From Lachnospiraceae bacterium (GTDB taxonomy: Bacteria > Bacillota > Clostridia > Lachnospirales > Lachnospiraceae), in contig SFNX01000018.1 in assembly GCA_004552595.1 (NCBI GenBank), forward strand, positions 1-25,718: 25,718 nucleotides of DNA. Direction: 5' to 3'. Made by a program: the position numbers and the translations under genes. Below, piece by piece: positions 17,357 through 24,418 of the stretch. A model generated the notes under the pieces. It saw only the letters and a list, made by a program, of their open reading frames with translations, ran no database searches and was not told where the DNA came from. Each line of letters begins with the position of its first letter. Position 1 is the first letter of the stretch.

Positions 17357-19055
17357 TTTTACGATCCTCCTCATATTGAATAAACCGATTTGCAAAGGCT
17401 ATTGTGTCTTCAAAACCAAGCCTTAGTGCGAGATTATGAAGAGAAGTAGTTTTAAGGTAAGCCTTATCGGTAATAGCCGAATCGGTTAAAATCTGAGCAG
17501 GAGTTTTGTCAGCTATAATATGACCGTCTGACAGAACGATAGCACGTTTTGTATATTCAAGCATCAGGTGCATATCATGCGTAATCATAATTATTGTTAT
17601 TCCCTGTTCCAAATTGAGTTTTTTCAGGAATTCCATAATTTCTGTATAGCGCGCTAAATCCTGACCTGCTGTTGGCTCATCAAGAATAAGTATTTCAGGG
17701 TTCATCGTAAGGATAGAAGCTATTGTAACTCTTTTTTTCATGCCGTATGATAAAGCATTTATCGGCCAGTTTCTATATGGCCAGAGCTCACAAATTTTAA
17801 GTACTTCCTCACATCTTAATTTTATTTGTTCTTCGCTTACGCCTCTTACACTAAGACCGAGTGCAACTTCTTCCATGACAAATGGTTTTGAAATCATGTG
17901 ATTTGGATTTTGCATTACAAAGCCGATTTTGTCACCACGTTCTTTTATTGAGTATTTGGTTAAGTCATCGCCATTAAATGTAATTAAGCCTTTTGTAGGG
18001 GTTAAAAAGCCACACACTATAGAGAATAAGGTTGACTTCCCGGCGCCGTTTTTTCCTACAACACTAAGCATTTCGCCCTTATAAATACTAAAATTAATGT
18101 CTGATAATACTTCTGATTTTTCGTCATATGAAAATGATAAGTCTGATACGTTTAGTATTTCTTCGCCGTAAGTGCGTTGCACTTTAGGCGCTTTGGCCGA
18201 ATAGAACTCTTTTAGCTTATCGGAAAACGATGACAAATCCATAGTGTCAACATTTGATGGACCAAGTTCCTTTGTGACGCTTAATCCTGCATGCTTAATT
18301 GCTGAAATATAAAGAGGCTCTCTGATTCCTGATTTAATCAAAAGGTCAGAGGAGAGCATTTCATTTGTCGATAAATCGGCTTTAATTGTACCTTCGTCGA
18401 TTAATATGATTCTGTCAACATCTCTATGAAGAGCATCTTCGATTCTGTGTTCAATAATGAGGCATGTAATTTTGCGCTCTTTATTAAGCCTGTCGATAAG
18501 CTCGATTGTTCTCTTGCCGGTGGCAGGATCAAGGTTTGCCAAAGGCTCATCGAAAAGAAGAACATCTACATCGCTTACAAGTACGCCTGCCATTGATACA
18601 CGCTGCTTTTGTCCGCCTGATAATTCATTTGGTGAGTGAGATAATAGCGGTAAAATATCTACATCTTCACATACACTGTTGACTTTTTTATTCATTTCGT
18701 CCTGACTTATCAGATTATTTTCAAGAGAGAACGCAACGTCTTCTCCAACTGTAAGCCCGACAAACTGCCCGTCCGTATCCTGAAGAACAGTTCCTACGAT
18801 ATTAGATAATCCGAATATCCCAAGCTCTTTAGGATCTTTGCCTCCGATAGAATAGCTTCCGGTATATTTCCCCTCATAAGCAAAAGGCACCAGCCCATTG
18901 ATTAAATGAGCCAGTGTCGATTTGCCGCTTCCTGAAGGCCCTACAATAAGAACCTTCTCTCCGGGATATATACTAAGATTAATGTCATGTAAAGTGGGAT
19001 TTTTCTGTGTTCTGTATGTGAATGAAAAATCTTTAAAACTGATTATTGGTTCCAT
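17349..19055 (-). CDS. ECF transporter fused double ATPase (EcfA-EcfA')
   Basis: A 568-residue protein with two ABC ATPase domains in one chain. Domain 1 has GPSGSGKST, QDTDGQF, LSGGQKQRVSMAG and LLFDEPLANLDP. Domain 2 starts near residue 300, with GKNGAGKST, LSYGMKKRVTIAS and LILDEPTAGQD. The second signature reads LSYGM instead of LSGGQ, so the two sites are probably not equal. It energises uptake of a small vitamin-like compound with EcfT and the S component. Start ATG 19055 has only a weak GGGACAG upstream, 27 bases after the S-component stop. Confidence 0.9.
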   Translation of the reverse strand: MEPIISFKDFSFTYRTQKNPTLHDINLSIYPGEKVLIVGPSGSGKSTLAHLINGLVPFAYEGKYTGSYSIGGKDPKELGIFGLSNIVGTVLQDTDGQFVGLTVGEDVAFSLENNLISQDEMNKKVNSVCEDVDILPLLSHSPNELSGGQKQRVSMAGVLVSDVDVLLFDEPLANLDPATGKRTIELIDRLNKERKITCLIIEHRIEDALHRDVDRIILIDEGTIKADLSTNEMLSSDLLIKSGIREPLYISAIKHAGLSVTKELGPSNVDTMDLSSFSDKLKEFYSAKAPKVQRTYGEEILNVSDLSFSYDEKSEVLSDINFSIYKGEMLSVVGKNGAGKSTLFSIVCGFLTPTKGLITFNGDDLTKYSIKERGDKIGFVMQNPNHMISKPFVMEEVALGLSVRGVSEEQIKLRCEEVLKICELWPYRNWPINALSYGMKKRVTIASILTMNPEILILDEPTAGQDLARYTEIMEFLKKLNLEQGITIIMITHDMHLMLEYTKRAIVLSDGHIIADKTPAQILTDSAITDKAYLKTTSLHNLALRLGFEDTIAFANRFIQYEEDRKNA

Positions 19056-19082
19056 TAGTCTGTCCCGTGCGATATTTAAATA

Positions 19083-19643
19083 TTATTCGGCATCTTCCTT
19101 TTCAAGAGAGCCTGACTTAGCAAAGATTTTTGAATAACCGATGCCAAGAAGTGTTCCAAGAATTGCAACGATGATTGCATTTCCAAGGAATGCAAATGCG
19201 CCCTGTGCAAATACTTTATTAGACGGTTCAGCATAAATTACGATATCAAGAACAGGAGCAACAATAATCCATGCAACAGCATTTGCAATAACCTGTACGA
19301 TGTTAAAGGCTACGATGCTCTTACCGTTAAAGCCACCTTCCTTAATAGCAAATTTCTTAACGAAAAGACCAACACCGACACCTACAAAGATTTCCGGAAT
19401 AACCCAGCTCCACCATACACTTCCGTAAAAGAGTGCATCACCAAGAGCATGTCCTAAGAATCCAACGATTGCACCAACGAGTGGTCCAAATACTGCTGAA
19501 AGGAATGCAAGAACTGCCATACGTGGCTGAAGTGCTGTGTTAGGAACGATAACAAGCGGTACCTGAATTTCAGTAAGAACTACGAATAAAGCAACGCCGA
19601 TACCTGTTGCAACTACTTCTTTAATTCCAAATTTTGTTTTCAT
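19083..19643 (-). CDS. ECF transporter S component, UPF0397 family
   Basis: A 186-residue membrane protein with about five to six hydrophobic helices. The segments VATGIGVALFVVL, VPNTALQPRMAVLAFLSAVFGP and GFLGHALGDALFYGSVWWSW are characteristic of the UPF0397 group of S components, often labelled riboflavin-type in databases. The substrate is not firmly known and I do not assign one. The start has CGGAGG at good spacing. It heads the minus-strand operon; the leader is short (about 30 bases) and contains no room for a riboswitch. Confidence 0.85.
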   Translation of the reverse strand: MKTKFGIKEVVATGIGVALFVVLTEIQVPLVIVPNTALQPRMAVLAFLSAVFGPLVGAIVGFLGHALGDALFYGSVWWSWVIPEIFVGVGVGLFVKKFAIKEGGFNGKSIVAFNIVQVIANAVAWIIVAPVLDIVIYAEPSNKVFAQGAFAFLGNAIIVAILGTLLGIGYSKIFAKSGSLEKEDAE

Positions 19644-19676
19644 ATCACTACCTCCGTAGAAACTATTTTTAACACT

Positions 19677-19704
19677 CTTATACTTTACAACATTATTGTG
19701 AAAA
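19677..19704 (-). promoter_or_regulatory. Probable promoter of the ECF transporter operon
   Basis: On the minus strand TTTTCA (19699-19704) and TATAAG (19677-19682) are 16 bases apart, upstream of the S-component gene. The -10 match is good and the -35 match is weak. Confidence 0.45.
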
Positions 19705-19791
19705 AATACAGAATTAAATCATTGAAAATGACGCTGTTACGATACTTATTTCTGATAATCGGTTATTTCGTTTCGTTATAACATATCTGCC

Positions 19792-19831
19792 TGTAAATAC
19801 ATATTATATTGCTTGTAAATGCATATTATAT
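19792..19831 (+). repeat. Tandem 18-base direct repeat, operator candidate
   Basis: TGTAAATACATATTATAT (19792-19809) recurs as TGTAAATGCATATTATAT (19814-19831), with one mismatch in 18. The copies are 22 bases apart, close to two helical turns, so a protein could bind both on one face. They lie in the divergent gap between the ECF operon and the radical SAM gene, with the second copy covering the spacer of the candidate promoter. A role as operator is inference. Confidence 0.5.
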
Positions 19832-19841
19832 AGGGTAGAAT
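19813..19841 (+). promoter_or_regulatory. Probable promoter of the radical SAM operon
   Basis: TTGTAA (19813-19818) and TAGAAT (19836-19841) are separated by 17 bases. The leader after it is about 60 bases and very AT-rich. The rest of the gap 19705-19790 holds nothing I can identify. Confidence 0.5.
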
Positions 19842-19907
19842 TTTTTATATGTGTATGTTTATATGTATATATGCATCTTGGAAAATTTTGTGAGAAGGGT
19901 AAGAATT

Positions 19908-21308
19908 ATGGGAATTAAAAGCCGAATACATGAACGAATTAATAATTATATTAAAGACAATTTTAATGAAGTCGTGCATACAACTCTAAATCCGAAGGGA
20001 CCGGGAGTTGTTCGCATTCACCTTGTGCCGCCTATAGCAGAGGGCGATGATACGGGTTCAGCCGTAGCAATAATAAACGGTTCTGATATTATCCCCGTTA
20101 ATACTTCATGGACGATTCTTCTTATGGAGTATATAAAGGAAGTTAATAAATATAGCGGGCGTGAAGTCAGTGAGTGGGATTCAAAGGCAATAGTTGATGC
20201 AACGGTTAAGTCAGTAAGAAAGGTGTTTCCGCTTCTTAGTAAAAGGGTTATCGAAAAGGATATTTTCAGAATAATGGATACTTTTACTAAGGTGGCATAT
20301 CGGGAAAAACCCGATGAAGATATCGAAATAGTAAGCCTTTCAGATTATGCTCCATATATGAGAGCTCCGCATAGAATGGATTTGTTAGTGTCTGCAATGG
20401 AAAAAGACGGGAACTGGCACTGCAACCAGAAGTGCGTTCACTGCTATGCCGCAGGACAGAAGCTTGTGTCGGAAAAGGAACTCTCAACAGATGATTGGAA
20501 GAAGATTATTGATAAGTGTCGTGAGTCAATGATTCCACAGCTTACATTTACAGGCGGAGAGCCTACTATGCGAGATGACCTTTTTGAATTAATCGATTAT
20601 TCAAGATGGTTTGTCACAAGACTTAACACTAACGGAATAAAGCTTACAAAAGATTATTGTAAGAAGCTTTATGATGCATCACTTGACAGCTGTCAGATTA
20701 CTTTTTATTCAGATGATGAAGAAATCCACAATAAGCTTGTCGGTGCAAATCAGTATGTAAATACAGTTGCAGGTATCGATAATGCTTTAGACGCGGGGTT
20801 AAGTGTAAGCGTTAATACGCCACTTTGCACACTCAATAAAGACTATGTGAAGACATTGAAATTCTTGCGTGATAAAGGCGTTTCATATGTGACCTGTTCG
20901 GGACTTATCACAACAGGAAATGCTTTGCAGGACAGCTCATTATCATTAGAGCTTAGTAATGAAGAACTTAAGCAGATTCTTAAAAGTGCAGTTGATTTCT
21001 GCAATGAAAACGGAATTGAGATAAGCTTTACTTCTCCTGGATTCATTGAGGATGAGTTTTTTGATGAGCTTAAAATAACAAGACCTACATGCGGAGCCTG
21101 CCTTAGCAATATGGCAATTACTCCCGCAGGAAATGTTGTTCCGTGTCAGAGCTATTTATCAGCTGCTCCGCTTGGCAATATGCTTACAGATGACTGGAGT
21201 TCAATCTGGAATAGTGAAGAGTGTATTGTGAGACGGGATTATTCAGTAAAAATGACAGGTAAATGCCCACTAAGGGTTAACAGAAACAGTGCAAAGGAGG
21301 ACAAATAA
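19908..21308 (+). CDS. Radical SAM enzyme with SPASM/twitch-like C-terminus, putative peptide modifier
   Basis: A 466-residue enzyme. The radical SAM cluster motif is CNQKCVHC with Cys172, Cys176 and Cys179, followed by GGEP at 216-219. The C-terminus has extra cysteines at 395, 398, 413, 439 and 453, with CGAC and ITPAGNVVPC spaced as in SPASM or twitch domains that bind auxiliary Fe-S clusters; the full seven-cysteine SPASM pattern is not complete. Residues about 65-130 (from GSDIIPVN) could fold like a PqqD-type peptide-recognition domain, but this is only a resemblance. ATG 19908 is chosen for GAAGGG upstream; the longer frame from 19851 has none. The next gene starts immediately after the stop and ends in a Cys-rich tail, so it is the likely substrate. 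Confidence 0.85.
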   Translation: MGIKSRIHERINNYIKDNFNEVVHTTLNPKGPGVVRIHLVPPIAEGDDTGSAVAIINGSDIIPVNTSWTILLMEYIKEVNKYSGREVSEWDSKAIVDATVKSVRKVFPLLSKRVIEKDIFRIMDTFTKVAYREKPDEDIEIVSLSDYAPYMRAPHRMDLLVSAMEKDGNWHCNQKCVHCYAAGQKLVSEKELSTDDWKKIIDKCRESMIPQLTFTGGEPTMRDDLFELIDYSRWFVTRLNTNGIKLTKDYCKKLYDASLDSCQITFYSDDEEIHNKLVGANQYVNTVAGIDNALDAGLSVSVNTPLCTLNKDYVKTLKFLRDKGVSYVTCSGLITTGNALQDSSLSLELSNEELKQILKSAVDFCNENGIEISFTSPGFIEDEFFDELKITRPTCGACLSNMAITPAGNVVPCQSYLSAAPLGNMLTDDWSSIWNSEECIVRRDYSVKMTGKCPLRVNRNSAKEDK

Positions 21309-22526
21309 ATGAATACCATTAGAAAGCTCCTGGTTGATGTTTTTGCAAAAACAGCCATTGTACTGACGGCATTTATCGTGTCGTTATCACTTAATAACGT
21401 CAAATCTGTCGAAGCAAAGGTACTTGACGAAATCCTTTCATATGAAATAACGGCAGACGTACTTGAAGATGCGAGCGTTGACCTTGTGTATAACATTTCG
21501 TGGAAGGTGCTTGATTCTGATTCAGAGGGACCGCTTGAGTGGGTGCAGATTGGAATACCTAACAGATACTGTAATTCTACGGAAGCACTTACTTCTACAA
21601 TTGACAGCATAAGTACGGAATCATCAGGCGGCAATTATGTCGTTATATACTTTGACAGAAAGTATTATGAGGGTGAGGTCGTTGATTTTTCATTTAAAAT
21701 AAACCAGGGTAATCTCTATCAGGTATACCCTGAAGAAAACGTAGCTGAATATACGTTTACCCCGGGATGGTTTGATAACATACAGGTTGATAACATGGTA
21801 ATTAACTGGAATGGGAATAAGGTGATTAAATATGAACCTTCATCACTCAATAACGGAGATTACTTAAGCTGGCAGGCAAGTCTTGATATGGGTGAAAAGT
21901 ATACAGTTGAAATTCAGTATCCACTCGATGCATTTGCATTTGATTTGTCGCAGCATAATGATTCAGACGGTGGTTCATATGAGTATTCGGAGCACAATCT
22001 ATTCGAGAATCTGTTATATACGATATTGATGATTATAGCTTTCATAGTTATCATTTTTATTATGGCGCTTCCGGTTTTAATCCCGTTGCTTATAATGTAT
22101 TTCGTATACAAAGCTGCAACAGGATTCAGCTTTACCAGAGATAAGAAAATCACACGTACAATTATTGAATATCATGAAGCATGCCCAAACTGTGGCGGCG
22201 CAAGGGAACAGGGTAAAGATAAGTGTGAATACTGTGGCTCAAGTATGATTAAGAGCGAGCAGGAAATAAAAGAAGAGAATGTGGACGGTATAGATAAAAA
22301 TGCGCTTAAATACAAGACAAACGGAGAGTACAGATACTCGAGTGATCCTAACAAGTACGTAAGAGTGAATGTAGTCACTGTTCCACATATTGTGCATACG
22401 ACATCGTCTTCGTCAAGTAGCAGAGGCACATCATGTGTACACAGTTCCTGTGCCTGTGCATGTGCATGCGCCTGCGCAGGCGGTGGAAGAGCCGGCTGCA
22501 CCAAGAAGGATTTCTACAGGAAATAA
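21309..22526 (+). CDS. Membrane protein with zinc ribbon and C-terminal (Cys-Ala)5 tail, putative radical SAM substrate
   Basis: A 405-residue protein I cannot assign to a named family. It has an N-terminal hydrophobic signal (residues about 12-33), an extracytoplasmic beta-rich domain (about 35-220), a long hydrophobic stretch (about 236-272) that could be one or two membrane helices, and a CPNC...CEYC zinc ribbon (Cys292, 295, 306, 309). A Ser-rich linker then leads to a tail with Cys376, five Cys-Ala pairs (381-390), GGGRAG and Cys397. The ATG follows the radical SAM stop directly (TAAATG) and has AAAGGAGG at 21293-21300. Tails of small residues with regularly spaced Cys are typical substrates of thioether-forming radical SAM/SPASM enzymes. 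A metal-binding tail is the main alternative. Confidence 0.85.
   Translation: MNTIRKLLVDVFAKTAIVLTAFIVSLSLNNVKSVEAKVLDEILSYEITADVLEDASVDLVYNISWKVLDSDSEGPLEWVQIGIPNRYCNSTEALTSTIDSISTESSGGNYVVIYFDRKYYEGEVVDFSFKINQGNLYQVYPEENVAEYTFTPGWFDNIQVDNMVINWNGNKVIKYEPSSLNNGDYLSWQASLDMGEKYTVEIQYPLDAFAFDLSQHNDSDGGSYEYSEHNLFENLLYTILMIIAFIVIIFIMALPVLIPLLIMYFVYKAATGFSFTRDKKITRTIIEYHEACPNCGGAREQGKDKCEYCGSSMIKSEQEIKEENVDGIDKNALKYKTNGEYRYSSDPNKYVRVNVVTVPHIVHTTSSSSSSRGTSCVHSSCACACACACAGGGRAGCTKKDFYRK
22449..22478 (+). repeat. Five tandem Cys-Ala codon pairs
   Basis: Ten codons encode (Cys-Ala)5. Cys codons are TGT, TGT, TGT, TGC, TGC and Ala codons are GCC, GCA, GCA, GCC, GCA. The mixed synonymous codons argue that the repeat is kept for its protein sequence and is not a fresh slippage product. 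Confidence 0.9.
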
Positions 22527-22601
22527 CGCGTTCCCTGAAGAACTTTGTGCGGTTATTGATAGAGTCAGAGGTTGACTTTCTTTATGAAGATTTTAAGTAA
22601 A

Positions 22602-22628
22602 GGGCATCGAAAATTCGATGCTCTTTTT
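22602..22628 (+). terminator. Intrinsic terminator of the radical SAM operon
   Basis: GGGCATCGA (22602-22610) pairs with TCGATGCTC (22615-22623), one G-U pair, loop AAAT, then TTTTT. It lies 75 bases after the Cys-Ala gene and closes the two-gene unit. Confidence 0.9.
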
Positions 22629-22693
22629 CGTTAAATTAAGGTGAGTGAAATATCCTGATGATTTAGCGAGGTTTAAACTACATATTATGAGAT

Positions 22694-22719
22694 AAACATG
22701 ACATATAGATGTCGTGTTT
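22694..22719 (+). promoter_or_regulatory. Hairpin upstream of the isochorismatase-like gene
   Basis: AAACATGACAT (22694-22704) pairs with ATGTCGTGTTT (22709-22719), 11 bp with one G-U pair and a four-base loop. The T run is part of the stem, so it would be a weak terminator. It may be an operator or a backup terminator. A possible -10 TATATT lies at 22730-22735 without a good -35. Nothing else is recognisable in 22629-22782. Confidence 0.35.
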
Positions 22720-22782
22720 TAAGTGTTAGTATATTGCAGGAAGTGAAAGTCAATTTTTCAGAAAGAGGAAAGGATATTTAAA

Positions 22783-23286
22783 ATGAGCAAAGCATTAGTA
22801 GTTATTGATATTCAAAATGATATTACAAAGCATTACAAAGATATTATCGATAAAGTAAATAATGCAATCTCCTTTGCACAAAGCCAGGGAATGTATGTTG
22901 TTTATATTAAGCATAATAATATTACTGTCGGAACAAGAACATTTAAGCCAAATACTAAAGGAGCCGAGCTTGTACCGGAGCTTTCGGTTGTATCCGAACA
23001 CATCTTTGTAAAGACTAAAGCCAGTGCCTTAACATGCAAAGCGTTTACTGAGTTTATTGATAAGAATAAGATTGATGAATTTTATCTTTGCGGTGCTGAT
23101 GCCACGGCCTGTGTAAAATCAACCGCCTATAATATGGTAAAGGCAGGTTATCGGGTTCATGTAATATCTGACTGCATTACAAGTTATGACCTGAAAAAAA
23201 TAGATAATATGCTTAAGTATTATGAGGATAAAGGGTGTGAGGTAAAACGATTATTTAGTTTTCTTGGCTCTTCTTGGGATAATTGA
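22783..23286 (+). CDS. Isochorismatase-like cysteine hydrolase
   Basis: A 167-residue soluble hydrolase. The catalytic triad of the isochorismatase/nicotinamidase superfamily is present: Asp9 in VVIDIQND, Lys77 in VKTKASAL, and Cys110 in GADATACVKSTA. Most members hydrolyse amides or vinyl ethers, and this short form without a clear metal site cannot be assigned a substrate. AGAGGAAAGGA upstream gives a good start. It stands alone between a terminator-like region and the enolase fragment. Confidence 0.85.
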   Translation: MSKALVVIDIQNDITKHYKDIIDKVNNAISFAQSQGMYVVYIKHNNITVGTRTFKPNTKGAELVPELSVVSEHIFVKTKASALTCKAFTEFIDKNKIDEFYLCGADATACVKSTAYNMVKAGYRVHVISDCITSYDLKKIDNMLKYYEDKGCEVKRLFSFLGSSWDN

Positions 23287-23335
23287 TGGTACTAATCCCA
23301 TATTTTTACTGCAGTGTTGGTAATATCTTTTTTTG

Positions 23336-23367
23336 TTGACGTATCAAAAAAGAATTGATATTATAAT
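23336..23367 (+). promoter_or_regulatory. Promoter of the enolase-fragment leader
   Basis: TTGACG (23336-23341) is a near-consensus -35. The -10 is either TATTAT (23359-23364, 17-base spacer) or the perfect TATAAT (23362-23367, 20-base spacer). Transcription would start around 23371-23374. Confidence 0.65.
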
Positions 23368-23370
23368 TGT

Positions 23371-23388
23371 AGTTAGAAATAACTAACT
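23371..23388 (+). promoter_or_regulatory. Inverted repeat at the start site, operator candidate
   Basis: AGTTAG (23371-23376) and CTAACT (23383-23388) form a perfect 6-bp inverted repeat around AAATAA, placed directly after the -10. TTAG/CTAA palindromes are the general style of DtxR-family operators, and a DtxR/MntR-type gene lies about 1 kb downstream. Binding by that protein is inference. Confidence 0.45.
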
Positions 23389-23521
23389 TTTTGTGAGTAA
23401 ATCATGTGGACTCCTCATTGAGCGGTGCTGCTGAGACTGCTCTAACCGGAAGGATTAACTCTCCTTCCGGGAGGAATATCCCGAACAAATAATTCCGTGG
23501 AAAAAGAAAGGAGCAATAAAC
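23389..23521 (+). promoter_or_regulatory. Structured mRNA leader with competing hairpins and anti-Shine-Dalgarno
   Basis: Stem A is GAGCGGT (23420-23426) with ACTGCTC (23436-23442). Stem B is CCGGAAGGA (23446-23454) with TCCTTCCGG (23462-23470). Stem C is CGGGA (23468-23472) with TCCCG (23479-23483) and shares bases 23468-23470 with stem B, so B and C exclude each other. CTCCTT (23461-23466), in the 3' arm of stem B, is the exact complement of the ribosome binding site AAGGAG (23508-23513). This layout is that of a translational riboswitch or RNA thermometer. It does not match the fluoride, TPP, SAM or other riboswitch consensus I know. Confidence 0.5.
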
Positions 23522-24333
23522 ATGAGCGATTTGAAGATTAAAAAAGTAATTGGAAGAGAAATACTTGACTCAAAGAGGCACTAAGATGGTGTGCAGAGGT
23601 ATTCCATTCACTAGCCGGACTTTTAAAAGAACAGGGGCTTGCCACATCTGTTGGTGATGAAGGCGGTTTTGCACCAAATCTTTCAAGCGATGAGGAAGCA
23701 ATAGAATATATTTTAAAGGCAATTGAAAGAGCGGGATATACACCGGGAAAAGATTTTAAATTGGCCATGGACGCAGCTTCCAGTGAGTGGAAGGGAGAGA
23801 AAAAGGGAGAGTACATACTTCCGAAAGCGGGAACACATTTTACTTCGGAATCTCTGATTGCGCATTGGAAAGCATTGGTGGAGAAATATCCGATTATATC
23901 CATTGAAGACGCACTGGATGAGGAAGATTGGGAAGGCTGGCAGTTACTAACTAAAGAACTGGGAGATAAAATCCAGCTTGTAGGAGATGATTTATTCGTT
24001 ACAAATACGGAACGACTTGCAAAAGGAATAAAACTTGGTTGCGGTAATTCTATTTTGATAAAATTAAACCAAATCGGTTCTGTATCGGAAACACTGGAAG
24101 CGATTAAGATGGCACATAAAGCCGGTTATACTGCAATTGCGTCCCACAGATCTGGGGAGACAGAAGACACTACTATTGCAGATTTAGCGGTGGCACTCAA
24201 CACCTGCCAGATAAAAACAGGTGCACCTAGTCGAAGTGAGAGAGTGGCAAAATATAATCAATTGCTACGTATTGAGGAAGAACTTGGCGAAAATGCTGTT
24301 TACCCTGGCGATAGTGCATTCAATGTGCAATAA
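23522..24333 (+). pseudogene. eno: Enolase gene with large internal deletion and frameshift
   Basis: The frame from ATG 23522 encodes MSDLKIKKVIGREILDS, a clear enolase N-terminus, then hits TAA after 20 codons. From about 23572 another frame continues as KEALRWCAEVFHSL through GDEGGFAPN, the metal ligands in AMDAASSEW, SIEDALDEEDW and LVGDDLFVTN, and SHRSGETED to a normal C-terminus at 24333. About 160-170 residues between these parts are missing, judged from usual enolase length, and the two parts are out of frame. The barrel residues are intact, but no functional enzyme is expected. The ribosome binding site AAAGGAG and the upstream promoter are still present, so the loss may be recent. 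The intact eno presumably lies elsewhere. Confidence 0.9.
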
Positions 24334-24374
24334 GACAATAACCTATTTTTTGATAAACCACATACAAAACATAC

Positions 24375-24418
24375 CAAGCGAAGAGGAATCCAATTTGGGT
24401 TCCTTTTTGCTTGTTTTT
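24375..24418 (+). terminator. Terminator after the enolase fragment
   Basis: A 17-bp stem (24375-24391 with 24397-24413, a few G-U pairs) with loop AATTT and a following TTTTT. The minus-strand regulator gene ends inside it at 24417. Confidence 0.85.

Noticed and set aside
22466..22600. A 44-codon open frame overlapping the end of the Cys-Ala gene, with an amphipathic-looking C-terminus
   Set aside because: No ribosome binding site and no slippery sequence for frameshifting; an open frame of this length is expected by chance. Only conservation in relatives would revive it.
23420..23470. TPP-riboswitch-like string GGTGCTGCTGAGA in the leader
   Set aside because: The second conserved TPP half, CUGAUCUGGAUAAU-like, is missing and the stems do not match the TPP fold.
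23389..23521. Fluoride riboswitch ahead of enolase, a known association
   Set aside because: The conserved crcB-motif elements (GAUG and the CUGAUG-CUCCUAC segment) are not found.
23761..24333. A separate 190-residue protein starting at TTG 23761
   Set aside because: It is the C-terminal part of enolase; the frame continues upstream into enolase sequence and no ribosome binding site precedes the TTG.
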